DNA of 64,000 nt from JBBQVS01 sp964250805 (GCA_964250805.1 CAXUHG010000001.1:1-64000); one strand, 5' to 3'. Shown: positions 1 to 7,791, counted from the stretch's first letter. The notes: generated by a model not told the origin, from the sequence alone. Numbers and translations are program-made.

Positions 1-6
1 TGTCAT
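1..6 (-). CDS. Possible 5' end of a gene leaving the window
   Basis: An ATG on the minus strand lies at 4-6, about ten bases after AAAAAGGAG, which resembles a ribosome binding site. Only two codons (Met-Thr) are inside the window, so the product cannot be named. It could be chance. Confidence 0.3.
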
Positions 7-117
7 TGTTTTGCTGCTCCTTTTTCTAAGTACAGGATAGCCCCTGCTGGCACTTCTACAGTATACAGTCACGCGAAAGCGATGTCCAGTAAGCCAGTTA
101 ACAAGTTAATTGCTTTC

Positions 118-149
118 CCCCTACTCGCCGCCTGCGGCGGCGAGTAGGG
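118..149. repeat. Short GC-rich palindrome
   Basis: Arms of 13 bp (CCCTACTCGCCGC and its complement) flank a 6-base loop. No T-tract follows. It could be a terminator for something upstream of the window or a REP-like intergenic palindrome. Confidence 0.6.
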
Positions 150-180
150 ATGGTTAGAAGTGAGGATACCCCACGTCTCG

Positions 181-275
181 CAAGGGACGGTTGTCCCCTT
201 GACCCTTGCTTTCTTTACAGTTGGAAGTGGTAATACTCTACAAAAGGGACGGTTGTCCCTTTGACCCCTGCTTTC
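181..275. repeat. Two direct copies of a short hairpin unit
   Basis: Copies at 181-213 and 242-275 share AAGGGACGGTTGTCCC, then a TTGACCC-TGCTTTC tail with two or three differences. Each core, GGGAC-GGTT-GTCCC, can fold as a small hairpin. They lie in the 1-358 stretch, where no complete gene is seen, upstream of the PTPS gene. Confidence 0.6.
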
Positions 276-358
276 AAAAAACTTGTCGATTGCACAAGCG
301 AATGATATGCTGAGAAGGAATATTTCAACGGCGAGAGAGTACGGAGGAGCGTTTTTGC

Positions 359-868
359 ATGGCGAAGGAACGGATTATGCGTAAGGTGAGAGTTGAGGGC
401 GGCAATCTCAAATTTAGCTCAGCCCATTTTATTACCTTTGGGGGCAAGTGTGAACGCTTGCATGGGCATAACTATGGAGTGCTGGTGGAGATCGAGGGCG
501 AACTGGGAGAGGATAAAGTTGTCTTCGATTTCACGATTTTGAAGCGGCTCACACGCGAGATTTGTCAACGCTTAAATCATCGTTTTTTGTTGCCACTGCA
601 TAATCCACATCTTGAACTAACCGCCTCCGAAGATGAGTGGGAAGTTCGTTTTCAGAGCAGACGCTATGTGTTTCCGCGTACAGATGTAGTGGAACTTCCC
701 ATTGACAATTCAACGGCGGAACGCTTAGCAGAATATATTTGTGGCGAGCTACGAACGAGGCTCGCCGAATATGATCTCTCGCGCCTACATACAATTATGG
801 TTGGTGTCGAAGAGGCACCAACACAGATGGCCTATTACCAAACCTCGCTGCATGGCAGTGAACTGTAG
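359..868 (+). CDS. 6-pyruvoyl-tetrahydropterin synthase / QueD-like protein
   Basis: Family members act on dihydroneopterin triphosphate, making 6-carboxy- or 6-pyruvoyl-tetrahydropterin for queuosine or pterin synthesis. The zinc ligands are visible as His23 (SSAHF), His35 and His37 (LHGHNYG), with the catalytic Cys31 just before them. VVFDF, LNHRFL and the late VEEAPTQ glutamate motif are also present. The 169 residues are longer than typical QueD (about 120), with an insert around residues 85-105. No queC, queE or queF lies nearby, so the pathway is not fixed by context. GGAGGAG about ten bases upstream supports the start. The stop codon lies inside the arm of the palindrome that follows. 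Confidence 0.85.
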   Translation: MAKERIMRKVRVEGGNLKFSSAHFITFGGKCERLHGHNYGVLVEIEGELGEDKVVFDFTILKRLTREICQRLNHRFLLPLHNPHLELTASEDEWEVRFQSRRYVFPRTDVVELPIDNSTAERLAEYICGELRTRLAEYDLSRLHTIMVGVEEAPTQMAYYQTSLHGSEL

Positions 869-984
869 GGGCAATAATTCATTACGCCCTGTAAGCGATT
901 CACTTTTGGTAAGGGTTAAAGAACGTATTCAATGAAAAGGAACATCGCCGTTGGTTACAGGGCGTAATGAATTATTGCCCCTAC
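865..984. repeat. 30-bp perfect inverted repeat covering both stop codons of a convergent pair
   Basis: Arms 865-894 and 955-984 are perfect complements with a 60-base loop. The TAG of the PTPS gene (866-868) and the TAG of the patatin gene (981-983) are both inside the arms. The core GTAGGGGC...GGGCGTAATGAATTA is shared with 49852-49879. It is likely a bidirectional terminator or a dispersed palindromic element. Confidence 0.8.
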
Positions 985-2078
985 ATTGGTCCTTCGCGTA
1001 AAGATCGAGCATGCTGTTTCATGGCTTCGTGAACTTGTGTTAAACGTGGCGTAATAAGAGGTTTGTCGCTTTTGTACGCTGCTTTATATGCTTCAAAGTC
1101 CCACGTTTTGAAGAAGGCTATTGCCGCTGCTTTACCACTTTCGTAAAGTTCTTGCTCCTGCGCTTGTGTGAGGTCAAATTGTGTTGCGGTGACGCCGTTG
1201 ACGGGAATGGCGATGGTGCGTGCGAATGTTTCGTCGTTCATGTAGAGTTTGTCGTGGGCTGACATCATGGTGGTGAATAATGCTTTGAGCATGGCGATAC
1301 CACGAGGCGCGGAATCATTACTCTTATCACCAATATTACTCTCATTGCTGAGTGTATGTTGTTGCGCGGTATCAACGAGTTGAAAGCCAAATGTTGGCAG
1401 AGCGTCTTGCTCTCCTCGCAGATTCTCGAAGAGAAACAGAGGGTAGTTGCTCAACATGGCACCATCGACGATGCAACTAGGATTGCCGTTGGCATCGGTG
1501 AGCTGCATGGGAAGAAAGAAAAAGGGGATGCTTGCACTCATACGAACCGCTCGTGCGACATCAAAGGCGTTGGGGTCGATACCATAGAGACAGGCATCCT
1601 GCGGAAGGCGGACAATGCGGCCTTGCGTGATATCCGAGGCGATGACGGTAAGTTTGTAGCGTTGAAAGAGGTTCGGGTTCTGTTTTTGTCTTGCTACCAA
1701 TAGATCGCCAAATGTGCGTATACGCTTCGCGCGTAGCTTTTCGCGCACAAACTCTTCGATGTAGGCACCATCATAAAGGCCACCATGCGTTATGATGTTG
1801 AAGACGGAACTGATGTGCAATGGATCGTGTGCGGGTGAGGCGACGAAACGCGAGTAGTCGATTTCTTGCATACTGGCGTAAAGTTCCGTGGCTGTATAGC
1901 CTGCCGCGACAAGTGATGCAATAATCGCGCCCGCCGAGGTACCCGCAACATAATCCCAGCGATAGCCGTGCTGTTCCGCGACTTCTAACGCTCCAACATG
2001 AGCAATGCCGCGCACACCCCCTCCAGCGAAAACGGCGTGTGCGTGTTGTAACGAGGATTTGGATTGAGGAGTAGACAT
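981..2078 (-). CDS. Patatin-like phospholipase
   Basis: This is a Ser-Asp dyad lipid acyl hydrolase of 365 residues. The oxyanion motif GGGVRG is at residues 19-24, the nucleophile elbow GTSAG puts Ser48 in the active site, and the catalytic Asp is in VDGAMLSNYPL. No signal peptide is seen, so it probably acts at the inner face of the membrane. The start at 2078 is chosen because AGGAGG sits eight bases upstream; the frame stays open to 2168, but that extension has no ribosome site and looks non-coding. It converges on the PTPS gene. Substrate is unknown. Confidence 0.88.
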   Translation of the reverse strand: MSTPQSKSSLQHAHAVFAGGGVRGIAHVGALEVAEQHGYRWDYVAGTSAGAIIASLVAAGYTATELYASMQEIDYSRFVASPAHDPLHISSVFNIITHGGLYDGAYIEEFVREKLRAKRIRTFGDLLVARQKQNPNLFQRYKLTVIASDITQGRIVRLPQDACLYGIDPNAFDVARAVRMSASIPFFFLPMQLTDANGNPSCIVDGAMLSNYPLFLFENLRGEQDALPTFGFQLVDTAQQHTLSNESNIGDKSNDSAPRGIAMLKALFTTMMSAHDKLYMNDETFARTIAIPVNGVTATQFDLTQAQEQELYESGKAAAIAFFKTWDFEAYKAAYKSDKPLITPRLTQVHEAMKQHARSLREGPM

Positions 2079-2243
2079 AGTGGGAAGACCTCCTGGGCAG
2101 CGTGGGAAGATGCTGCGCGATGTTAAAATGTGGGGAAACGATGAGGATACAGTGAAGAGTGCAAACAATAACGTTTGCTTGCTTGAGAATAAGTATAGCT
2201 GATGAGATGGGAATTGTCTAGTGGGAAACTTTCAAGAATAACC

Positions 2244-2314
2244 GGGAGACCGCGAGAGTCTGCCCTACATGTTTATGTACGCCCTATATGTAGGGGAGAC
2301 CCTCGCGGTCTCCC
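2244..2314. repeat. Imperfect palindrome of the GGGAGACC family
   Basis: Arms of 27 bp with two mismatches begin GGGAGACCGCGAG and end CTACAT. Almost the same arm recurs at 19564-19652, with a degenerate hairpin at 26556-26586. It lies just upstream of the PPOX gene, so it is not a terminator for that gene. Confidence 0.75.
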
Positions 2315-2344
2315 TGCTCTCTAAATGGTTAGGAGAAACCAAAC

Positions 2345-2791
2345 ATGGCACACCACACAACCTTAGATGACAGCGAAACAGCGTTCGTACAACGCATGCG
2401 AGTCGCTCGGTTAGCGACGGCAGACGAACATGGTAATCCTCATGTGATACCCGTTTGCTATGCCTTCGATGGGACATATTTTTATATTGCATTGGACGAG
2501 AAGCCTAAACGGGTCGTGGTGACGAAGTTACGGAGGGTTCATAATATTGAGGTGCGACCTGAAGTGTCGCTACTGATCGATCAGTATAGCGACGATTGGT
2601 CACAAATTGGGTATGTGCTGATTTCTGGTAGGGCTGAATTGATCACGTCAGAGCACGAGCGGCATGTAACAGCACTTGAGCTACTTCGCATGCGTTATGC
2701 GCAATATCGCACAATGAATCTGGAACGTAATCCGGTGATTATGATTACGGTGGATAGGGTTACGGCATGGGGGCCTGAAATTCGGACATGA
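2345..2791 (+). CDS. PPOX-class (pyridoxamine oxidase-like) F420/flavin-dependent protein
   Basis: This 148-residue split-barrel protein matches the PPOX class often assigned to coenzyme F420-dependent enzymes. The opening is typical: RVARLATADEHGNPHVIPVCYAFDG, with IALDEKPKR, RPEVSLLIDQYSDDWSQIGYVLISGRAEL and a final VTAWG. Family members bind FMN or F420 and act as oxidoreductases or cofactor carriers; the substrate cannot be told from sequence. The start follows TTAGGAG. A YdjC-type deacetylase starts 23 bases downstream, so the two probably share a transcript. Confidence 0.8.
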   Translation: MAHHTTLDDSETAFVQRMRVARLATADEHGNPHVIPVCYAFDGTYFYIALDEKPKRVVVTKLRRVHNIEVRPEVSLLIDQYSDDWSQIGYVLISGRAELITSEHERHVTALELLRMRYAQYRTMNLERNPVIMITVDRVTAWGPEIRT

Positions 2792-2814
2792 TGTGTTAAA
2801 AGGAGATAAGAAAG

Positions 2815-3690
2815 ATGACCCAATCACACAGCAGCCAAACCAATCGCTTGTTAGGGTATCCAGACGACGCGCGTTTATTGATCATCAACGCTGATGATTT
2901 TGGTAGATCTCATGCATGCAATGAGGGCATTCTGCGTTCACTCAAAGAAGGCGTGGTCAGTTCGACGACCTTGATGGTTCCCTGTCCCTGGGCGTTGCAT
3001 GCCATACAGATGCTCTCGGACCATCCTGAGATTTCCTTTGGTATTCATCTGACCGTCATCAGCGATGTGCCCCTGTATCGATGGAGGCCGCTCACTTCTA
3101 GGGAAAAGGTGCCTTCCCTGATTGATGAAACTGGCTTTTTCTACGGGTATGAACGCATCCCCGAATTCCTGGCTCAGGCCAAACTCTCCGAACTGGAAGT
3201 CGAATTTCGGGCACAGATTGAGGCTGTGCTTGCGGCTTCGCTCAAGCCAACTCACCTGGATTGGCACTGCTTGTATAATGGTGGTCGCGCAGATATTTTC
3301 GAGATGACGGTCAAGTTGGCAAAAGAATACGGCTTAGCACTGCGTGTCTTTGATTCATCGACAGGCGAAGCTTTACGACGCCAAGGCTTGCCTACCGACG
3401 AACACAATGTGGTGGATACCTTTAAGCTTGACATCGCCAAGAAATCAACATGGTTTGCCAGAGCATTGAGAGAACTTCCGATTGGGTTGAGCGAATGGGC
3501 AGCCCATCCTGCTCTGGATACCCCCGAGATACGCGCATACGAACCAGAGAGTTGGGAGAGGCACTTGACGGATTTGGACTTTCTGATCTCGCAAGAAGCA
3601 CGCGAAGTTATCGAGCAGGAAGGAATTGTGCTACTGAGTTACAAGCCTCTTCAGAAGGTGTGGCATGAGAGGTGTTCAAGCACTCGATGA
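2815..3690 (+). CDS. YdjC/ChbG-family carbohydrate deacetylase
   Basis: Members remove acetyl groups from chito-oligosaccharides or hopanoid sugars using a bound metal. The signature INADDFGRSHACNEGI carries the Asp pair. Further metal-site segments are FGIHLTVISD and THLDWHCLYN. At 291 residues it is of normal length. The start follows AAAAGGAG with good spacing. It is second in a pair with the PPOX gene; no sugar transporter or other chitin gene is adjacent. Substrate is not inferable. Confidence 0.85.
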   Translation: MTQSHSSQTNRLLGYPDDARLLIINADDFGRSHACNEGILRSLKEGVVSSTTLMVPCPWALHAIQMLSDHPEISFGIHLTVISDVPLYRWRPLTSREKVPSLIDETGFFYGYERIPEFLAQAKLSELEVEFRAQIEAVLAASLKPTHLDWHCLYNGGRADIFEMTVKLAKEYGLALRVFDSSTGEALRRQGLPTDEHNVVDTFKLDIAKKSTWFARALRELPIGLSEWAAHPALDTPEIRAYEPESWERHLTDLDFLISQEAREVIEQEGIVLLSYKPLQKVWHERCSSTR

Positions 3691-3714
3691 TACAAGAGGA
3701 CGATAATATTCTCA

Positions 3715-3743
3715 TTGACATATGTTTCTCCATTTGGTATATT
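3715..3743 (+). promoter_or_regulatory. Near-consensus vegetative promoter
   Basis: TTGACA (3715-3720), a 17-base spacer and TATATT (3738-3743) lie about 40 bases ahead of the GNAT gene at 3785. Predicted from sequence only. Confidence 0.6.
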
Positions 3744-3784
3744 TCTAATTAGATTTACATCTAAATTTCAGAGAAGAGGTTGCT

Positions 3785-4315
3785 ATGATCGAACTCGAAA
3801 CTACCCGCGTGCAAATCCGTGAGATTGTTGCGGATGACCTTGAGAGATTACTGCCTGTTTTCTTGAGCAACCCCGATGCGTTGCTGCAAACGGAGGGATC
3901 GGATGGGGAAATTGGGAAGTATGACCTTGAGCGATGGCAGCGCGATTGGTATATTGCACAGATGATGCCGGGTCGTCATATGCTGGGCTGTTATTTGAAG
4001 GCAAATGACGATGCAGTAGGCTTTGCGGAATATGTCGAGATGCATGATAGACTGGAGCAACCCTGGTTTGGCGCGATTGTGATACGCAAGGATGTGCAAA
4101 GGCAAGGGTTGGCTAGCGAGATTATGAATGGGATAATGGAACATATTTCCAAAGAAACTGGTGCGCCGCTACTCTATAGTGGTGTACTTGAGCAGAATGT
4201 TGCAGGTCGCGCGTTGGCACAACGTGTGAGGTTCACGCGTTCTATCCAGCAAGCGGCACACCAGTTTCCGATGGGGAAGCAGGAGATTATTGTGCTAGAA
4301 CGGGCTTTAAACTAA
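3785..4315 (+). CDS. GNAT family acetyltransferase (RimJ/RimL type)
   Basis: The 176-residue protein begins like ribosomal-protein or small-molecule N-acetyltransferases (LETTRVQIREIVADDLERL). Its acetyl-CoA loop is seen in WFGAIVIRKDVQRQGLASEIMNGIMEH. The typical RxxGxG is replaced by RQGLAS, which is tolerated in the family. The start follows AGAGAAGAGG and has its own promoter. The acceptor is unknown. It converges on the SRPBCC gene with only ten bases between the stops and no clear terminator. Confidence 0.8.
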   Translation: MIELETTRVQIREIVADDLERLLPVFLSNPDALLQTEGSDGEIGKYDLERWQRDWYIAQMMPGRHMLGCYLKANDDAVGFAEYVEMHDRLEQPWFGAIVIRKDVQRQGLASEIMNGIMEHISKETGAPLLYSGVLEQNVAGRALAQRVRFTRSIQQAAHQFPMGKQEIIVLERALN

Positions 4316-4325
4316 GACATTAAGA

Positions 4326-4763
4326 TTAGACTGGAAGACCTTTCCCTTCAGTGAGATATTTGAGCAAACTTTCTTGCGTAAGAAAGTTCCATCCTCTTGT
4401 GCAGCTAGTAAAGCATTCTATTTCTGGCACTAAACCTATGTGAGTCATGTCTATAGAGGCTCCATTCTTTTCTTGTTTAATTTCCCATACAATTTTTGTA
4501 CCTGCCCATTCAGATGTATTTTTTACCCACCCCTGGAAGCTTTCAATTACGTCCCAAACAATCCTTTTCTCTGGCTTCATTTCCGCTATTCTAATTTTGT
4601 ACATGTCACCATTTCCAAAGCGAACTGTAAATACATCACACACCCTTTCTGATTGTCCTTCAAAATCCTTTGCCCACCACTCTGAAACACGAGAAATCTT
4701 CTCAAATGCTTCTGCTGGAGTGACATGTGTAACAATGCTGCTATGATAATCCTGTTGTTTCAT
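4326..4763 (-). CDS. SRPBCC (START/AHSA1-like) domain protein
   Basis: A 145-residue single-domain protein of the polyketide cyclase/AHSA1 fold, which binds hydrophobic ligands in a helix-grip cavity. It opens with THVTPAEAFEKISRVSEWWAKDF, continues with RIVWDVIES and WAGTKIVWEIKQEKNG, and ends with the long helix GWNFLTQESLLKYL. Function cannot be fixed. The next gene on this strand (4810-5142) lies upstream and is probably separate. The region is slightly richer in A+T than its neighbours. Confidence 0.75.
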   Translation of the reverse strand: MKQQDYHSSIVTHVTPAEAFEKISRVSEWWAKDFEGQSERVCDVFTVRFGNGDMYKIRIAEMKPEKRIVWDVIESFQGWVKNTSEWAGTKIVWEIKQEKNGASIDMTHIGLVPEIECFTSCTRGWNFLTQESLLKYLTEGKGLPV

Positions 4764-4809
4764 AAGTTATTGCTTCTTTCCTATTTCAAAGTTCCTTGTA
4801 GAAGAAACC

Positions 4810-5142
4810 TTACTCAGCTACGGACTCATCAACAAAGACGACCTCATAGAGATGGGGATCGAAACTCGTGACAAGTTGTGAGATAGCTTGGAGTTGGGAA
4901 GCAGTTTCAGGATTCTGCAACATAGCCTCGAAATCTGCTTGACTACGCCACTGAGCATAGGTGGTTACTTTGGTTCCATCCAGACTTTTGTGATAATTGT
5001 TTGAGATGTAACCAGGTAACTTCCTTATTGTGCTTTGGGCTGCTTCAACGAGCACATCGACGAGCTGTTGCTGGTTCTCTGGGGAAACTGTGAAGACGTT
5101 GATGTGAGTGACGAGGTTTTTGTCAGTTGTAATGCGTGCCAT
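4810..5142 (-). CDS. Antibiotic biosynthesis monooxygenase (ABM) domain protein
   Basis: A 110-residue ferredoxin-like alpha/beta protein of the ABM family: HINVFTVSPENQQQLVDVLVEAAQ, then LPGYISNNYHKSLDGTKVTTYAQWRSQADFEAML. Members are small cofactor-free oxygenases or haem-degrading relatives. GAGAAGGAGAAG precedes the start. A perfect palindrome at 5182-5199 upstream is a likely operator, suggesting induction by a small molecule. The physiological substrate is unknown. Confidence 0.8.
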   Translation of the reverse strand: MARITTDKNLVTHINVFTVSPENQQQLVDVLVEAAQSTIRKLPGYISNNYHKSLDGTKVTTYAQWRSQADFEAMLQNPETASQLQAISQLVTSFDPHLYEVVFVDESVAE

Positions 5143-5181
5143 ACTATTCTTCTCCTTCTCAGATGCACGGTAATCAAATCG

Positions 5182-5199
5182 CTTAACCTACAGGTTAAG
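5182..5199 (-). promoter_or_regulatory. Perfect 8-2-8 palindrome, candidate operator
   Basis: CTTAACCTACAGGTTAAG is fully symmetric and lies 40 bases upstream of the ABM start. Its size and symmetry suit a dimeric MerR, TetR or MarR-type regulator. No regulator gene of those families is adjacent. Confidence 0.5.
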
Positions 5200-5257
5200 T
5201 ATACAGGAGAAAGTGAATAGTGTCAAGGAGCAAAGTTGCATTATTGTAAACCGAATG

Positions 5258-5710
5258 TCAGGAATCGAGGTGTGGGTGTGTGGAGATAACTTCCGCAAGC
5301 GCATTCAACATAGGTCGCCAGCCAGCTTCAAATAGCGGACGCAGTTCTGGCGCATCAAGCCATTCCTGAGTTAGCACAACTTCCGTCACGGAATCTCGTT
5401 CGAGAAAGTCCAGAGTGACGACAGTTTCCTTGCCCTGTATTGCATTGCCCGACCAGGTAAAAACGAGCTTTTCAGGGGAAACAATGTGTAGATAGGTACC
5501 GAAGATGTAATCGCCATTCTCTAAATCAAAACGGAAAGAGCCACCAACATACGCTTCTAGCGTACTCACGGTTATGCTCATGCCTCTCGGCTTAAACCAT
5601 GCTCCCAGTGCCTTAGGCTCTAACCATGCACGAAACACTCGTTGACGTGAGGCTGGAAATGTACGTCGTAGCACAAGAGTAGTACTGTTATGAGGAGTTG
5701 GAGGAATCAT
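5258..5710 (-). CDS. SRPBCC/AHSA1 domain protein in an ArsR operon
   Basis: A 150-residue AHSA1-type protein: LVLRRTFPASRQRVFRAWLEPKALGAWF, GGSFRFDLENGDYIFGTYLHIVSPEKLVFTW, then VTLDFLERDSVTEVVLTQEWL and a C-terminal GWRPMLNALAEV helix. Its first 23 bases overlap the end of the upstream arsR-type gene, so the two are translationally coupled. ArsR-SRPBCC pairs are common; the SRPBCC partner is often called an activator of Hsp90 ATPase-like protein, but its role is unknown. Confidence 0.82.
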   Translation of the reverse strand: MIPPTPHNSTTLVLRRTFPASRQRVFRAWLEPKALGAWFKPRGMSITVSTLEAYVGGSFRFDLENGDYIFGTYLHIVSPEKLVFTWSGNAIQGKETVVTLDFLERDSVTEVVLTQEWLDAPELRPLFEAGWRPMLNALAEVISTHPHLDS

Positions 5711-6056
5711 CAGCGTCTTGCTCCTCTTGAGGTGTAGTTAGCAGGTAGGTTTCCAATGAGTCAAATTGTGCTTCCCAAAAGTGTCGGTATTGTTCTAGCC
5801 AAGCGGCAACATTCTTCATAGGACCGGCAGCGAGGCGAAAGCGATGTGTTCGTCCATCCTTCCTGTGCAAAATCAGATCAGCATGTTCCAGCACACGTAA
5901 GTGTTTGGAGATTGCTGGCACGGAGATTGAGAAGGGATGTGCTAGCTCTGTGCCAGAAGCCTCACCGTGTGCCAATCGTTCTAAGATGGCTCGGCGTGTG
6001 GGATCGGCGAGTGCTAAAAAGATGGTATTCAGTTGCTCCGAAGAATTCTTAACCAT
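5688..6056 (-). CDS. ArsR-family winged-helix repressor
   Basis: A 122-residue DNA-binding protein. The winged helix reads FLALADPTRRAILERLAHGEASGTELAHPFSISVPAISKHLRVLEHADLI, then RKDGRTHRFRL as the wing. The metal-site Cys pair of ArsR/SmtB (ELCVCDL) is absent, so it belongs to the non-metal branch that travels with SRPBCC proteins. There is no ribosome binding site: the ATG lies seven bases after a TATAAT box, so the message is probably leaderless. A TTAAC-N6-GTTAA palindrome at 6049-6064 straddles the start and may be its autoregulatory operator. Confidence 0.88.
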   Translation of the reverse strand: MVKNSSEQLNTIFLALADPTRRAILERLAHGEASGTELAHPFSISVPAISKHLRVLEHADLILHRKDGRTHRFRLAAGPMKNVAAWLEQYRHFWEAQFDSLETYLLTTPQEEQDADDSSNSS

Positions 6057-6063
6057 AGAGTTA

Positions 6064-6093
6064 ATTATACGAAGCCAGATGTGTATCTGTCAA
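6064..6093 (-). promoter_or_regulatory. Consensus promoter giving a leaderless arsR message
   Basis: Reading the minus strand, TTGACA (6093-6088), an 18-base spacer and TATAAT (6069-6064) are followed seven bases later by the ATG. Initiation at the usual distance would put the first transcribed base at or next to the start codon. The -35 box overlaps the stop codon of the upstream paiB-like gene. Confidence 0.7.
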
Positions 6094-6725
6094 TTCCTAT
6101 GTTTTCGCATCAACTTCGCAACTTCAGTTGCGTTCGTGCCAAGTGTATCGCAATTCTCTTCGAGCGCAGCGATGACGTGCTGTTGGTCTTCTACGGAGCG
6201 GTTTTGACTGAGTTTACCTTTGCCTTCGAGTCGGGTGATCTCCATTGCGAAGCCAACGAAGCCTTTCATTTTTGAGCGCATAAATTCTTCTGAGTAGGCA
6301 AACGTCCAGGGTTGCTCGAACAAGGCTTCGTGCTTTTGTACCAGCGTTTGAAGCAGGGTATATAAAGCGGTTATATCGGTTATCAAGTGCGGCTTACCAT
6401 AGGCATGAACAACAGCATAGTTCCAGGTGGGAACGTTAGTGGCAAGGTTATCGACATACCAGGAGGGCGAGACATAGGTGTGTGGTCCTTGAAAGATGAC
6501 CAGGACTTCTTGTGTGCCGTCGAAGGCTTGCCATTGGGAGTTGGCACGCGCCATATGTGAGAGGAGCATGCCGTATTGCCCTTGTTCAGTGTCGAGCAAG
6601 AAGGGGAGATGGCTGGCAAGCGGTACGCCGTCCTGTTGTGTGACAAGCGTAGCAAAACTGTAGTCATGCATGAGAGTATGTAGCTGTTTGAGGTCGTCTT
6701 CACGGAATGCTGGTGGTGTGTACAT
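6090..6725 (-). CDS. PaiB-like FMN-binding negative transcriptional regulator
   Basis: The 211-residue protein matches the PaiB family, split-barrel flavin-binding proteins named for a Bacillus repressor of sporulation and protease genes. Visible family segments are MYTPPAFREDD at the N terminus, FATLVTQQDGVPLASHLPFLLD, HMARANSQW, FQGPHTYVSPSWY and VPTWNYAVVHAYG. No paiA acetyltransferase is next to it. Many relatives act as small-molecule or pyridoxamine-type enzymes rather than DNA-binding proteins, so the regulatory name is by family only. GAAAGAGAAAGA precedes the start. Confidence 0.85.
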   Translation of the reverse strand: MYTPPAFREDDLKQLHTLMHDYSFATLVTQQDGVPLASHLPFLLDTEQGQYGMLLSHMARANSQWQAFDGTQEVLVIFQGPHTYVSPSWYVDNLATNVPTWNYAVVHAYGKPHLITDITALYTLLQTLVQKHEALFEQPWTFAYSEEFMRSKMKGFVGFAMEITRLEGKGKLSQNRSVEDQQHVIAALEENCDTLGTNATEVAKLMRKHRN

Positions 6726-6847
6726 GGTCTTTCTCTTTCATAATGATACAGGTTATAACATCATTGTAGCAGGCATATGTCGAACAGAAAACAGCCAATT
6801 GTTAGCCATAAGGAAGTTATCAAGCACTCGCAAGGGGATGCCCTGGT

Positions 6848-7762
6848 TTAAGGTAGTCGTTTGGTTGTACTGAGATGATCGATGAAACGCTCAAAGCCCA
6901 TACGGTCAACCATTGCTTGCATACGACGGTAGCCTTCGCCGTAGACGGAGTTAGGGTTGCGCTCGATATTGTGCGCGTGATAGAGGCTTTCTGGTGTGCT
7001 CAATTCCGTGTAGAAACGATGCGAGAGCAGTTCACAGAAGCCTTCTTCCGCCCACATTGGAAGATTCGTGATACCCTGTACCAGCAACCAGACGTGCCCT
7101 AGTTCGTGAAGAGTCACACCTTGAAAGAGGATTGCGGGAAGGCCATGTAGGACGGCAACGCCACCAATTTCGGTTCGCACCACGCGCCCATCTTGTACAT
7201 AAGTCGAACTCATGGTTGCACCGAGGGCGTGCGGCTCTACGTGAGTGCTGAGGTAATGCGCAAGTTTGACGCGATTCACAAGCTCAAGTCTCAAAGGTTG
7301 GTTGTTGTATCGCAAATGTTGGCGACTAACCCACGAAATGCATTGTTTGAAGAGTGGTTGCGCCTCATCACTTGTTTCGATAGCGGTGGAGCGGCACATG
7401 GGACAACGTATACTTTCGGGCTTGTCTCTCGTGCGTTCCTGTTGTTGTGGCGAAACCAAGCGACCACAGAAATCACAGTGCGGGTACTGACTCTCGTGTT
7501 CTTTACAAAACTTTGTGCCCCAGGAGTCGATGAGATATTCGCCAGAGAGCGGCTTGCCACAATAGGCACATCGGGGCGCGAGATATTCTTGAAAGCAGGT
7601 TGAATGGTAGGGCTTGCCGTCCCGACCGTTAAAGCTCGTGTCACGAATGGGCTGACCACAGGCAGCACAGACAAAATGCTCTGGATGCCATGTTGTACCA
7701 AGAGCAGAGAGCATGTTGCCTTGAATGGGTTGACGACAATAGTTACAAATGGGTTGTTGCAT
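6848..7762 (-). CDS. LIM-domain, DA1-like zinc peptidase
   Basis: The 304-residue protein has the full layout of plant DA1 ubiquitin-activated peptidases. Residues 6-56 form a LIM domain: Cys6, Cys9, His26, His29, then Cys32, Cys35, His53, Cys56. Residues 65-123 hold a second LIM-like zinc module (Cys65/68, Cys86/His89, Cys96/99, Cys120/123). The C-terminal half is the DA1 peptidase domain: VAVLHGLPAILFQG, the metal motif HELGH (219-223), AEEGFCELLSH with the distal glutamate, and SVYGEGYRR near the end. LIM domains are rare in bacteria. It lies 29 bases after a GNAT gene on the same strand. No secretion signal is seen. Substrate unknown. Confidence 0.85.
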   Translation of the reverse strand: MQQPICNYCRQPIQGNMLSALGTTWHPEHFVCAACGQPIRDTSFNGRDGKPYHSTCFQEYLAPRCAYCGKPLSGEYLIDSWGTKFCKEHESQYPHCDFCGRLVSPQQQERTRDKPESIRCPMCRSTAIETSDEAQPLFKQCISWVSRQHLRYNNQPLRLELVNRVKLAHYLSTHVEPHALGATMSSTYVQDGRVVRTEIGGVAVLHGLPAILFQGVTLHELGHVWLLVQGITNLPMWAEEGFCELLSHRFYTELSTPESLYHAHNIERNPNSVYGEGYRRMQAMVDRMGFERFIDHLSTTKRLP

Positions 7763-7791
7763 GGCTGTCCTGAATGTTGGAAAAGATACAT

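Noticed and set aside
181..275. CRISPR-like direct repeats
   Set aside because: Only two copies with imperfect matches and no further units or cas genes.
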